Positions 42,755-51,173 of a stretch of DNA of 64,000 nt are shown in pieces; the stretch's first letter is position 1, and every line of letters starts with the position of its first letter. Source of the stretch: JANLYC01 sp963815445 (GTDB lineage Bacteria; Actinomycetota; Actinomycetes; Propionibacteriales; Nocardioidaceae); assembly GCA_963815445.1 (NCBI GenBank), contig CAWFGV010000005.1, positions 372,001 through 436,000 on the forward strand. Reading direction: 5' to 3'. The position numbers and the translations under genes are program-made. Under the pieces are notes generated by a model. That model saw nothing but the letters and a program-made list of their open reading frames with translations, made no database searches and was not told where the DNA came from.

Positions 42755-43894
42755 ATGATGGCCGCGCCGATGACTCGTCAGCTCCCTGTCGTGGACGTCT
42801 CTCGTCGCGGACCGGCCCGTCAGGTCCTGCCCTGGTCGCCGGGCGCGCCGGGCACGACGGTGAAGCAGGACCGGGCCGCGGAGCAAGCGTCGTCTCGAGG
42901 CATCGACATCGACGACAACCTCTTCAACGTCCTGGTGCTGAACTACACGATGTCCTGCCCGCTGGCGTGCGACTTCTGCTGCTACGCCTCAGGACCGCGG
43001 CGCACGGAGACCATGGACCTCGAGCTGGCGCTCGACCTGGTGGACCAGGCGGCAGATCTCGGGGTGTTCGGGGCTTGCTCCTTCACCGGTGGCGACCCCT
43101 TCGTCTACTACGAGGACATGCGCGTGATCAGCGCCCGGATGGCGGAGTACGCGTTGCCGTTCACGGCCATCTCAGCGTGCGCGTGGGCCACCGACGACTC
43201 GACGGTCGACGCGATGCTGCAGCCGCTGATCGCGAACGGGCTGACCGGCTTCACCGTGAGTCACGACCCAAGCCACGAGAAGTGGGTCCCGCGGGAGTTC
43301 GTCCGCCGCGTGGTCCAGCGCTGTCTGGCGCTCGGCATCGTGGCCAGCATCTACGGCACGTTCTACGACGACGGGCAGAGCCTCGAGGCCATGTTCCCCG
43401 AGTTCGTCGGCGCCGGCGTCACGCTGGACCACCGACCGGTCGGACCCGGCGTCGGCAGGCTGCGCCATCGCCGGTTGTCGCGCGCGGCATACCCGAACAC
43501 CGACTTTCGGGGCGACACCTGCTACCGGCGCGTGTACCACGACGTCACGGTCTTCTGGGACGGGGAGGTGTATCCCTGTTGCTCGGTCTACAACCGCGAG
43601 ACCCCAGGGATCTCCTATGGAAATGTGTACGCGGCGTCCTTGCGTGAGATCTGGGACCGGATCGAGGGCTCGTTGTTCCTGCGGACGATCAAACACCAAG
43701 GTTTCGCCGACTTGTACGTCCTGCTGACGAGGCTCGATCCCGGGCTCGCGGCCCTGCTGCCGGACCCCAGTACTACCGTCGGCGCCTGTCACCTGTGCCA
43801 TCAACTTATGGGTGACAACGAGATCAGTCGCCGCGTACATACCGTCCTGGACCAGGAGGAACGTCGCCGGCTCATCCGTTTGGCCATCCTCTGA
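42755..43894 (+). CDS. Radical SAM protein with SPASM-like C-terminus
   Basis: About 379 residues (tandem ATG at 42755/42758; ATG 42770 possible). The [4Fe-4S]-SAM motif is MSCPLACDFCC (CxxxCxxC). GACSFTGGDPFVYYEDM matches the SAM-binding GGE-type motif with GGD. The C-terminal part has DTCYRRVYHDVTVFWDGEVYPCCSVYN, ISYGNVYAASLREIW and GACHLCHQ, which look like SPASM/twitch auxiliary-cluster cysteines. Such proteins modify peptides, proteins or small molecules. No precursor peptide is obvious nearby. Tight coupling to the cyclase gene suggests common expression. Confidence 0.85.
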   Translation: MMAAPMTRQLPVVDVSRRGPARQVLPWSPGAPGTTVKQDRAAEQASSRGIDIDDNLFNVLVLNYTMSCPLACDFCCYASGPRRTETMDLELALDLVDQAADLGVFGACSFTGGDPFVYYEDMRVISARMAEYALPFTAISACAWATDDSTVDAMLQPLIANGLTGFTVSHDPSHEKWVPREFVRRVVQRCLALGIVASIYGTFYDDGQSLEAMFPEFVGAGVTLDHRPVGPGVGRLRHRRLSRAAYPNTDFRGDTCYRRVYHDVTVFWDGEVYPCCSVYNRETPGISYGNVYAASLREIWDRIEGSLFLRTIKHQGFADLYVLLTRLDPGLAALLPDPSTTVGACHLCHQLMGDNEISRRVHTVLDQEERRRLIRLAIL

Positions 43895-43898
43895 CCCT

Positions 43899-43950
43899 CC
43901 GCGTTTGCCTTGTTCACAAGCCAGGTGGCTTGTGAACAAGGCAAACGCGG
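43899..43950. repeat. Long palindrome family, copy 2 (perfect)
   Basis: Perfect 25-bp inverted arms (43899-43923 and 43926-43950) around GG. It begins 5 bp after the radical SAM stop codon and lies between convergent genes, so it can form a very stable hairpin in both transcripts. Termination or mRNA protection is plausible; there is no T-run. Confidence 0.92.
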
Positions 43951-44146
43951 CTTGGGAACAGTAGATCTGCCTTGCTCACCTCGCGGCGTGGCCGGGATTC
44001 TCCGGTATGTCGGCGACCGTCCGGCCGTGGCCAGGCGGCGTGGCTTGACCGTCCTGCCGTGACCCGATATCTCCGCGACCCTCCGGCGATGACCGTGGCA
44101 AGGCGGCCCACGACGCGCGCAGGGCAACCAAGCGGGGGGCGCCAGC

Positions 44147-45274
44147 TCAGGCGGGATCTGGCACGGAGTCAAGCGCCGCTTCCAGATCTGACCACAGGTC
44201 TTCGACGTCCTCGACCCCGACACTCATCCGGATTAGGTTGTCCGGAATCGTCGGCGACTCCCCGGCCCAGCGACGCCGTCGCTCCATCGACGACTCGACG
44301 CCACCGAGGCTGGTCGCATGGACCCACAGGCCCGTCGCGTGCGTCACGACATCGGCCGCCATGGCTCCGCCTCGCACCTCGATCGCGATGATGCCGCCGA
44401 AGCCCGGGTAGCGGACCCGCTCAACGGCGCGGTGCCGGCCCAACCGGCGTACGAGCTCCTTGGCGTTGGACTGGGCACGCTCGACGCGCAGATGCAGCGT
44501 GCGGAGACCCCGCAGCGCCAGCCACGCCTCCAACGTCCCGGGCAGCGACCCCATCACGCGACGCTTCTCGTCCACCGCCCGATAGATCTCGTCCGAGGCC
44601 GTCACGATGAGGCCGATCATCGCGTCCGAGTGGCCGGCGAGGTACTTCGTCCCCGAGTGCAGGACCACGTCTGCTCCGAGGTCGAGCGGTCGCTGCAGCA
44701 GCGGCGTGGCGAACGTGTTGTCCACGACCACACGGACACCGGCCGCCCTGGCTCCGGCGCACAGCGCCCTGATGTCGGCCACCTCCAGTGCAGGGTTGGT
44801 CGGGCTTTCGATCCACAACAGCGCGACGTCCTCGTTCAGAGCACCCAGCACCGCAGCGGTGTCATCGATGTCGACCAGGGCGACCTTGACCAGGCCACGC
44901 GCCTCCAGTGACGCGAGCTGCGCGAGCATCCCCTGGTAGCAGTGCCGGGACACGACCACGGTCTCACCGGGCGCCACGAGGTCGAGCACGGTCGACGCGG
45001 CCGCCATACCGGAGGCGAACGACAGTGCCCGTCCGCCCTCGAGCCCGCCGACCGCCTGCTCGAACGCCTCCCAGGTCGGGTTGGCGTACCGGCCGTACTC
45101 CCGCTCACCACCCGCGACGTACGTCGAGGCCATGGTCAGCGGCTCGTTCAGGGGCTGGTCGGGCTCGGCCGGCGGTCGTCCGAGCTTGACGGCCAACGTC
45201 TCGGGCTGCCAGCGCAGCCGCGGACCGGCGGGGTCGGCAGGAATGGCGGACGGGCTCTCGTCGTGTGGGGTCAC
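44147..45274 (-). CDS. Cys/Met-metabolism PLP-dependent enzyme (cystathionine gamma-synthase/lyase family)
   Basis: 375 residues from GTG 45274. PLP-binding LHSGTKYLAGHSD carries the Schiff-base Lys; YGRYANPTWEAFEQAVGGLEGG, SFASGMAAAS, WIESPTNPALEVADI and VVDNTFATPLLQRPL are family segments, and SLGGVESSMERR lies near the C-terminus. It performs gamma-replacement or gamma-elimination on cystathionine or homoserine esters; synthase and lyase cannot be separated by eye. Divergent from ddl. Confidence 0.93.
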   Translation of the reverse strand: MTPHDESPSAIPADPAGPRLRWQPETLAVKLGRPPAEPDQPLNEPLTMASTYVAGGEREYGRYANPTWEAFEQAVGGLEGGRALSFASGMAAASTVLDLVAPGETVVVSRHCYQGMLAQLASLEARGLVKVALVDIDDTAAVLGALNEDVALLWIESPTNPALEVADIRALCAGARAAGVRVVVDNTFATPLLQRPLDLGADVVLHSGTKYLAGHSDAMIGLIVTASDEIYRAVDEKRRVMGSLPGTLEAWLALRGLRTLHLRVERAQSNAKELVRRLGRHRAVERVRYPGFGGIIAIEVRGGAMAADVVTHATGLWVHATSLGGVESSMERRRRWAGESPTIPDNLIRMSVGVEDVEDLWSDLEAALDSVPDPA

Positions 45275-45293
45275 CGGACCATTGTGAGGCAGA

Positions 45294-45299
45294 TACGAT
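45294..45299 (+). promoter_or_regulatory. -10 box for a leaderless ddl transcript
   Basis: TACGAT is followed by seven bases and ATG 45307; no ribosome site is seen. Confidence 0.45.
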
Positions 45300-45306
45300 C
45301 GGCCGG

Positions 45307-46422
45307 ATGAGCGCGTCCCGCAAGCCCCGTGTCGCCGTCGTCTTCGGCGGTCGCTCCAGCGAGCACGCGGTCTCGTGTTCCACGGCCGCCAGCGTGCTGG
45401 CTGCGATCGACCGCGACACGTACGACGTCGTGCCCATCGGTATCAGCACCGAGGGCAAATGGGTGCTCGAGTCCGGCGAAGCTGAGCGCCTTGCTCTGAC
45501 GGCTGCGCATACACCTGAGGTGGACGGCACGGCGACCGCGGTCGTCGTCAGCCAGGATCCGAGCCGGCGCGAGATCACGGTCGTCGAGCCGGGTAAGACG
45601 CCGGACGCGCTCGGGGAAGTCGACGTGGTGTTCCCTCTGTTGCACGGCCCATGGGGTGAGGACGGCACGATCCAGGGGCTGTTCGAAGTCGGCGGGATCC
45701 GGTATGTCGGCTCGGGTGTGCTTGCCTCGGCCGTCGGCATGGACAAGCACTACATGAAGGTGGTGCTGACCGCCGCCGGACTCCCGGTGATCCCGTATGC
45801 CGTCATCAAGCCGCGTGAGTGGAAGGACGATCCGGCAGCGGCTCGAGAGACTGTCGCCGCCCTGGGTTACCCGGTCTTCGTGAAGCCGGCCCGGGGCGGG
45901 TCGAGTCTCGGCATCACGAAAGTCGCGGATGCGGCGGAGCTCGACGCCGCGGTCGAGCACGCACGCGAGTTCGATCCGAAAGTGCTCGTGGAGCCCGCAG
46001 CGGAAGGCGCACGAGAGATCGAGTGCGGGGTGCTCGAGCGCATCGATGGCGGTGCAGACGCGAGCCAGGTCGCTGAGATCACGGGGTACGGCACGCACGA
46101 GTTCTACGACTTCGCAGCCAAGTACCTGGGTGAGGACGGCGTCACGCTCGACGTCCCGGCAGATCTGCGCGATGACGTGACCGAGCAGGTCCAGCACATG
46201 GCCGTTGCCGCCTTCGAGGCGCTCGGCTGTGAAGGGCTGGCCAGGGTGGACTTTTTCGTCGGGAGGGACGACAAGGTCGTCATCAACGAGATCAACACGA
46301 TGCCCGGGTTCACGCCGGCCTCGATGTTTCCTCGCATGTGGGCCGAGTCAGGGGTGGACTACCCCGAGCTGGTCGACCGGCTCATCGGGCTGGCCCTGCA
46401 GCGTTCGACGGGGCTGCGCTGA
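45307..46422 (+). CDS. ddl: D-alanine--D-alanine ligase
   Basis: 371 residues. An ATP-grasp enzyme making D-Ala-D-Ala for peptidoglycan. VAVVFGGRSSEHAVSC is the N-terminal signature, FPLLHGPWGEDGTIQG the second, FVKPARGGSSLGI the ATP loop, and INEINTMPGFTPASMFPRMW the metal/substrate site. In the omega loop KYLGEDGVT replaces the usual KYL/Y pattern, which still fits a D-Ala ligase rather than D-Lac. Confidence 0.97.
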   Translation: MSASRKPRVAVVFGGRSSEHAVSCSTAASVLAAIDRDTYDVVPIGISTEGKWVLESGEAERLALTAAHTPEVDGTATAVVVSQDPSRREITVVEPGKTPDALGEVDVVFPLLHGPWGEDGTIQGLFEVGGIRYVGSGVLASAVGMDKHYMKVVLTAAGLPVIPYAVIKPREWKDDPAAARETVAALGYPVFVKPARGGSSLGITKVADAAELDAAVEHAREFDPKVLVEPAAEGAREIECGVLERIDGGADASQVAEITGYGTHEFYDFAAKYLGEDGVTLDVPADLRDDVTEQVQHMAVAAFEALGCEGLARVDFFVGRDDKVVINEINTMPGFTPASMFPRMWAESGVDYPELVDRLIGLALQRSTGLR

Positions 46423-46429
46423 CCCTGCA

Positions 46430-46483
46430 TGCGCGCTGACACCTAGCCGCACGCCGACACCCAAATGTGCGCAGATACCTGAT
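46430..46483 (+). repeat. Three imperfect 18-bp direct repeats
   Basis: TGCGCGCTGACACCTAGC, CGCACGCCGACACCCAAA and TGTGCGCAGATACCTGAT follow one another without gap, sharing the core GCGC-GACACC. They start 7 bp after the ddl stop. Confidence 0.5.
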
Positions 46484-46572
46484 CGTTTCAGCGGGATCGG
46501 TTTTCGGCCGGGCTCCGTCGCCATACGTGGAAGCACGAGAGTGCACGTGGCAGATGTGCAGTCCCCACGGCC

Positions 46573-46618
46573 CGTTTGCCTTGTTCACAAGCCGGCTGGC
46601 TTGTGAACAAGGCAAACG
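46573..46618. repeat. Long palindrome family, copy 3
   Basis: Perfect 21-bp arms (46573-46593 and 46598-46618) with loop GGCT. It lies between the convergent ddl and DUF3515 genes, 7 bp from the latter's stop. The outer two bases differ from copy 2, otherwise the arms are the same. Confidence 0.9.
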
Positions 46619-46625
46619 CGGAGGG

Positions 46626-47252
46626 TCACTGGCAGGGATGCTGCAGGGGGATGGAGTGTTGGATGGGGCGCGCCAGGACTGTCAGAGGGTCAGCGGCCGA
46701 ACGGCCCTCGAGGTCGGGAACCGACACCTCCACGTACGTCGACCGGCCGATCGTGGTGAACGTCAACGTGCCCGTGACGGGTTGGTCACCTGAGACCTCA
46801 CGGCCGTCCTGAGTGACGAGCCATCCGACACCGTTCACCTCGAAGCAGGCCGAGGTCGCGACCAGCGCGGCCGGACGCGGCACGCCACAGCGCAGCACGA
46901 TGGCCGGGTCACCCCACGACGCCGCGACCGCGTCGGCAGGGGAGACGTCGCGGGCCGGTTCGCCGAGCACGGTCGCGGGGAGCCCGCCGAGCAGCGCCGC
47001 GCACTGGGTGGCTGCCGGTCCGGTCGGCGCGGGCGCGGTCACCGCCACGGCACCGGGACCGGACCCACACCCTGCCAGGACCAGGACCATCGCCATCGCC
47101 GCTCCAGCCACCGCTCGCGACTCTTTGGACCGGAACCTGGACCTGGCCGTAGACCCGGACCCGGTAGACCCGGAGCTGGACCCGGACCTGGCCGTAGACC
47201 CGGACCCGGTAGACCCGGACCTGGACCTGGCCCTGGACCCGGTGGACGCCAT
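46626..47252 (-). CDS. DUF3515-family lipoprotein
   Basis: About 208 residues if ATG 47252 is used; the start is uncertain and an upstream in-frame start at 47348 also exists. The mature part begins at a lipobox VLVLAGCGSG and contains CAALLGGLPATVLGEP, WGDPAIVLRCGVPRP, FEVNGVGWLV and TTIGRSTYVEVSVP, matching the DUF3515 family found beside ddl in actinobacteria. The region before the hydrophobic segment is a Ser/Gly/Arg tandem repeat (15-residue period), unusual for a signal peptide. It may be untranslated, or the protein may have an extended cytosolic tail. Function unknown, cell-envelope location likely. Confidence 0.75.
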   Translation of the reverse strand: MASTGSRARSRSGSTGSGSTARSGSSSGSTGSGSTARSRFRSKESRAVAGAAMAMVLVLAGCGSGPGAVAVTAPAPTGPAATQCAALLGGLPATVLGEPARDVSPADAVAASWGDPAIVLRCGVPRPAALVATSACFEVNGVGWLVTQDGREVSGDQPVTGTLTFTTIGRSTYVEVSVPDLEGRSAADPLTVLARPIQHSIPLQHPCQ

Positions 47253-47365
47253 CCCCGTCGGATCGAGCCGGCCGATCAACGCGGGGCCCCCGCCACGCAG
47301 CAGCGCGAGACGGGGGCGGACATGCGACCGGGGCCGAGTCACGGTCAACTCGACACGGGATGAGG

Positions 47366-47602
47366 TCAGATGTGGACGACGGGGCAGGTCAGCGTGCGAG
47401 TGATGCCGTCGATCGACTGGACGCGGGCCACGACCAGCTTGCCCAGCTCGTCGACGTTGCGTGCCTCGGCCCGGACGATCACGTCGTAGGGACCGGTGAC
47501 GTCTTCGGCGAGTGTGACGCCCTTGACTCCGGCAATGGCCCGAGCGACCTCCGCGGCCTTCCCGACCTCCGTCTGGATGAGGATGTACGCCTGAACCACC
47601 AC
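47366..47602 (-). CDS. Lrp/AsnC ligand-binding (RAM) domain protein
   Basis: 78 residues from GTG 47602, five bases behind AGGAGG. It has only the RAM half of Lrp: VQAYILIQTEVGKAAEVARA, VTGPYDVIVRAEARNVDELG and VQSIDGITRTLTCPVV. There is no DNA-binding domain. Such stand-alone RAM proteins form decamers that bind amino acids. Divergent from thiL, a conserved actinobacterial arrangement. Confidence 0.92.
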   Translation of the reverse strand: MVVQAYILIQTEVGKAAEVARAIAGVKGVTLAEDVTGPYDVIVRAEARNVDELGKLVVARVQSIDGITRTLTCPVVHI

Positions 47603-47704
47603 TGGGGCCTCCTGTTGGTCGGGTCCGTGTCCTGGGGCGGTGATCACGCTACCGCTCCGTTAGGTTGTCACATCCAGCGGTACGGCGAAAGCGAGGAAAC
47701 TCCC

Positions 47705-48679
47705 ATGGGACAAGCACTCCCGGGCAGCCTGGGCGACATCGGCGAATTCGGACTCGTCAACGCTCTCGTCGAGCGCTTCGACACCGCAGCGGACAGCCGG
47801 GTGATCGTCGGACCTGGTGACGACGCCGCCGTGATCGCCCTCGGTGACGCAGCCGGCGGGCAGGTGGTGGCTTCCCTCGACATGCTCGTCCAGAGCCGGC
47901 ATTTCCGGCTCGACTGGTCCAGTGCAGCCGACATCGGCCACAAGGCGGCGGCGGAGAACCTCTCCGACATCAACGCCATGGGGGGCCGCGCCACGTGTCT
48001 GCTCGTCGGACTCGCGGCCCCGCCCGAGCTCGAGACCCGGTGGGCCCTCGAATTCGCCGACGGGCTGTCCGCCGAGGCCGCCCGAGTCGGAGCCGTGGTG
48101 GTCGGTGGAGATCTGACGCGTGGCGACGTCATCACGATCTCGATCGCCGTCCTTGGCACCTGCGAGCACGGTGTCGTACGCCGGTCGGGCGCCCAGCCGG
48201 GTGACGTGGTCGCGCTGGCCGGTCGGCAGGGCTGGGCCGATGCCGGTTTTGCGGTGCTGGGGCGCGGTTTCCGGTCCCCCCGGGCGGTCGTGGACGCCCA
48301 TCGCAGGCCCGACCCGCCGTACGACGCGGGGCCGCAGGCGGCGGAGGCCGGGGCGACGGCGATGATCGACGTCAGTGACGGCCTGCTGCAGGACCTGGGA
48401 CACCTGGCCACGGCAAGCGGTGTCGGCATCGACGTCACGACGGCTGGCTTCGACATCCCTGAGCCGCTACAGGCGGTGGGCGCGGCGCTCGGTGTGGACC
48501 CACTGCGGTTCATGCTGACCGGCGGGGACGACTACAGCCTGGCCGCGACGTTCCCCGCCGGAACCACCCTGCCCAAACCCTGGCGGCGCATCGGGGTCGT
48601 GCTGGGCCAGGGTCCGGGCCGGGTCACGGTCGACGGGGCGGAGTACGAGGATGCCGACGGCCACCAGCACTTCCGATGA
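47705..48679 (+). CDS. thiL: Thiamine-monophosphate kinase
   Basis: 324 residues. It phosphorylates thiamine monophosphate to the active diphosphate. GEFGLVNALVERF, VGPGDDAAVIAL (Mg-ATP), AAENLSDINAMGGRATCLLVGL, VVGGDLTRGD, MIDVSDGLLQDLGHLA and FMLTGGDDYSLAATFP are the family motifs in order. GAGGAAAC lies upstream of ATG 47705. The gap to rpmB (48680-48893) holds the rpmB terminator and no convincing gene. Confidence 0.96.
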   Translation: MGQALPGSLGDIGEFGLVNALVERFDTAADSRVIVGPGDDAAVIALGDAAGGQVVASLDMLVQSRHFRLDWSSAADIGHKAAAENLSDINAMGGRATCLLVGLAAPPELETRWALEFADGLSAEAARVGAVVVGGDLTRGDVITISIAVLGTCEHGVVRRSGAQPGDVVALAGRQGWADAGFAVLGRGFRSPRAVVDAHRRPDPPYDAGPQAAEAGATAMIDVSDGLLQDLGHLATASGVGIDVTTAGFDIPEPLQAVGAALGVDPLRFMLTGGDDYSLAATFPAGTTLPKPWRRIGVVLGQGPGRVTVDGAEYEDADGHQHFR

Positions 48680-48843
48680 CGACGGGCTGTCTGGGACAGC
48701 GGCGAAGCCGCTGCCGGACACCCTCGATAAGCCACTGGCGACAAGAGGTCCCAGCGACGTGGTCGTTGGTCGATCGGCATGTCGTAGGAGTGGACCGCCT
48801 CGACCCGGAGGCCGAGCAGCTCGAACGCCCTCGGCCAAGGGAA

Positions 48844-48873
48844 AGCCCCCAGGACCAGGAGGTCGAGGGGGCT
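48844..48873 (-). terminator. Intrinsic terminator of rpmB
   Basis: Read on the minus strand: AGCCCCC (48873-48867) pairs with GGGGGCT (48850-48844), with an inner GACC/GGTC stem, followed by TTTCCC. It begins about 20 bp after the rpmB stop. Confidence 0.7.
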
Positions 48874-48893
48874 CGTCGGCAGCACAGCAAACG

Positions 48894-49079
48894 CTAGCGC
48901 GTGACTTTGCCGGCTTTCAGGCAGGACGTGCAGACGTTGAGGCGCTTCGGCGTACCGTTGACGACCGCGCGAACCCGCTGGATGTTCGGGTCGAAGCGTC
49001 GCTTGGTGCGACGGTGCGAGTGCGACACGTTGTGGCCGAACTCGGGGCTCTTGGCGCAGATGTCACAGACGGCGGCCAC
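48894..49079 (-). CDS. rpmB: 50S ribosomal protein L28
   Basis: 61 residues. MAAVCDICAKSPEFGHNVSH, then HRRTKRRFDPNIQ, and LNVCTSCLKAGKVTR; the two CxxC pairs mark the zinc-binding form of L28. Actinobacteria often keep a Zn-containing and a Zn-independent copy, the second made under zinc starvation; this is the zinc form. It is divergent from the DhaL-type gene. Confidence 0.97.
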   Translation of the reverse strand: MAAVCDICAKSPEFGHNVSHSHRRTKRRFDPNIQRVRAVVNGTPKRLNVCTSCLKAGKVTR

Positions 49080-49370
49080 GGTGTACTCCTGGAATCACGG
49101 GATCAGATCGAGTGTCGCTGGTGCCGGGCCGTCCTACCGCAGTCGCGATCGCGGGCCCAGAGGGCAACCGGACAAGAATAACGGATCGGCCGCGTCGGAC
49201 GCCAATCGATGCCGGCGGCCGGGCGCGACCGGAACCCCGCTGCGGCGGATAAGGTTGCGCGTATCGTGCAGGCGGCTTCCGCGACGCGCTCTCGCCTGAC
49301 CAGTCTTGCCCACCCCTGACCAATCCTGACCCAACCCTGACCAACCCGGCCCGCCGACGGGAGCGCCATC

Positions 49371-51173
49371 CTGACCGATCATCACGCACCAGCTGCCGCG
49401 TCGGACGACGCATCGGGTGCCGCGTCGAGCGACGCATCGGGTGCCGCCCGGCGGGACGCCGCGAGCGAGTCACCAGGGGACGCGGTCGCGGCGCTTGCCC
49501 TTGCCCTGCTCGAGCACTGGTGCGATGTCACCCTGGGGGCGCTCGGGGCGGCACGCGAGGAGATCGACGCACTCAACGTCTATCCGGTGCCTGACGGCGA
49601 CACCGGGACCAACCTGTACCTGACGTTCGAGGCGGCGCGGCAGGCACTCGTCGACGCCGAACCCACCACGCTCGTCGGGGCTCTGACGGTCTTCGCGCGG
49701 GGTGCGTTGCTCGGCGCCCGCGGGAACTCCGGGGTGATCCTGTCCCAGCTCATGCGGGCGGGCGCCGACCAGCTGCTTCGCGGAGACCCGAGCAAACCCG
49801 GCCAGCTGCTGGCCGACACGCTGACGCTGGCTTCGACTGCGGCGTACGACGCCGTGGCGACACCGGTCGAGGGGACCATCCTGACCGTTGCCCGCGTGGC
49901 CGCCGAGGCTGCGCAGGGCGCCGTGGCGGAGGCGCCCGAGGACCTCGCGGCCCAGATGGGATACGTCGTACGAGCGGCCGCCCGCGCTGCTCGCGAGGCG
50001 CTCGAGCACACTCCGGAGCAGCTGCCGGTGCTGGCGTCTGCGGGAGTGGTCGACGCAGGCGGACGCGGTCTCTGCGTGATCCTCGACGCCGCCGAGGAGG
50101 CCCTCACCGGGCAGCGCCCCGCCCCGCGCCACCGACATCGCCGCGGCCCGCTGCCCGTGCCGATCCGGACCGATGCCGACCTGTCAGAGGACGGGCCCGC
50201 GTACGAGGTCATGTTCCTGCTGGATGCCGATGACACGAAGATCCCGACCCTGCGGCAACGGCTGGGGCCGCTCGGCGACTCGCTCGTCGTCGTCGGCGGG
50301 GACGGTCTCTGGAACGTTCACGTCCACGTCGACGACGTCGGCGCCGCCATCGAGGCGGGTCTCGACGCTGGTCGGCCCTACCGCGTCCGGGTCACCCACT
50401 TCGCCGAGCAGATCAGCCAGGCGACCGCCGCGCGCCGCCGCGGCGCCGGCGACACGGGCGAGCAAGGCGGACCGGCTCGTCCGCGTGGCGTTGTCGCGGC
50501 CGGGGCCGGTCCGGGCCTGCGCCTGCTCTTCGCCCAGGCCGGGGCCGGCGTTGTCCCTGGCGGTCCGGGGCGACGTTGCTCGACCGGCGAGCTGCTCGAG
50601 GCGATCCGTGCCACTGGATCTGCCGAGGTGATCCTGCTGCCCAATGACGGGGACTCCATCGCCGTGGCCGAGGCGGCCGCCCGGACGGCACGCGACGAGG
50701 GCATTCGAGCCGCGGTGATCCCGACCCGGGCACAGGTTCAGGGGCTGGCCGCCGTCGCGGTGCATGACCCGTCGCGGTCGTTCGACGATGACGTCGTGTC
50801 GATGACGTCGGCTGCGGGACACGCCCGGCACGGCGCGGTGACGATCGCCGCCAAGGATGCGATGACGATGGCCGGTCCCTGCCGGCGCGGCGACAGCCTT
50901 GGTGTGGTCGATGGCGACTTCGCCGTCGTCGGCGGGGACCTTGACGACGTGGCCATCGAGGTCGTCACCCGGCTGCTGTCGGGGGGTGGTGAGATGGTCA
51001 CTCTTGTGACCGGTGTCGAGTCCTCGGGCGCAGACCCGACCGATGCAGCTGTTGACCTCGACCGCCTCGTCGCCCGAGTGTCCTCGCACGTGGCCGCGAT
51101 CCGACCTGACGTCGAGATCGTCGTCTACGACGGGGGTCAGCAGCGCTACCCGCTGCTCATCGGGGTCGAGTGA
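49371..51173 (+). CDS. DhaL/DegV-linked kinase-domain protein (YloV/FakA-like)
   Basis: About 600 residues. The Mg-ADP-binding DhaL signature ALNVYPVPDGDTGTNLYLTF (about residue 68) and GALLGARGNSGVILSQLMRG-like segment show a dihydroxyacetone-kinase-type nucleotide site. The C-terminal half resembles FakA (EVMFLLDADDTKIPTLRQRL, VHVHVDDVGAAIEAG, ILLPNDGDSIAVAEAA). FakA phosphorylates fatty acids bound to FakB/DegV proteins. No ATG, GTG or TTG exists in frame between the stop at 49338 and the DhaL motif, so CTG 49371 behind GGGAG is the best start. Stop/start overlap (TGATG) with recG. Confidence 0.82.
   Translation: MTDHHAPAAASDDASGAASSDASGAARRDAASESPGDAVAALALALLEHWCDVTLGALGAAREEIDALNVYPVPDGDTGTNLYLTFEAARQALVDAEPTTLVGALTVFARGALLGARGNSGVILSQLMRAGADQLLRGDPSKPGQLLADTLTLASTAAYDAVATPVEGTILTVARVAAEAAQGAVAEAPEDLAAQMGYVVRAAARAAREALEHTPEQLPVLASAGVVDAGGRGLCVILDAAEEALTGQRPAPRHRHRRGPLPVPIRTDADLSEDGPAYEVMFLLDADDTKIPTLRQRLGPLGDSLVVVGGDGLWNVHVHVDDVGAAIEAGLDAGRPYRVRVTHFAEQISQATAARRRGAGDTGEQGGPARPRGVVAAGAGPGLRLLFAQAGAGVVPGGPGRRCSTGELLEAIRATGSAEVILLPNDGDSIAVAEAAARTARDEGIRAAVIPTRAQVQGLAAVAVHDPSRSFDDDVVSMTSAAGHARHGAVTIAAKDAMTMAGPCRRGDSLGVVDGDFAVVGGDLDDVAIEVVTRLLSGGGEMVTLVTGVESSGADPTDAAVDLDRLVARVSSHVAAIRPDVEIVVYDGGQQRYPLLIGVE

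Noticed and set aside
43951..44146. RiPP precursor peptide for the radical SAM enzyme
   Set aside because: The only short ORF (MSATVRPWPGGVA) lacks a ribosome site and core-like residues; the segment looks like degenerate GC-rich repeats.
48680..48893. Short minus-strand ORFs between rpmB and thiL
   Set aside because: No ribosome site or family features; the interval holds the rpmB terminator and otherwise looks non-coding.
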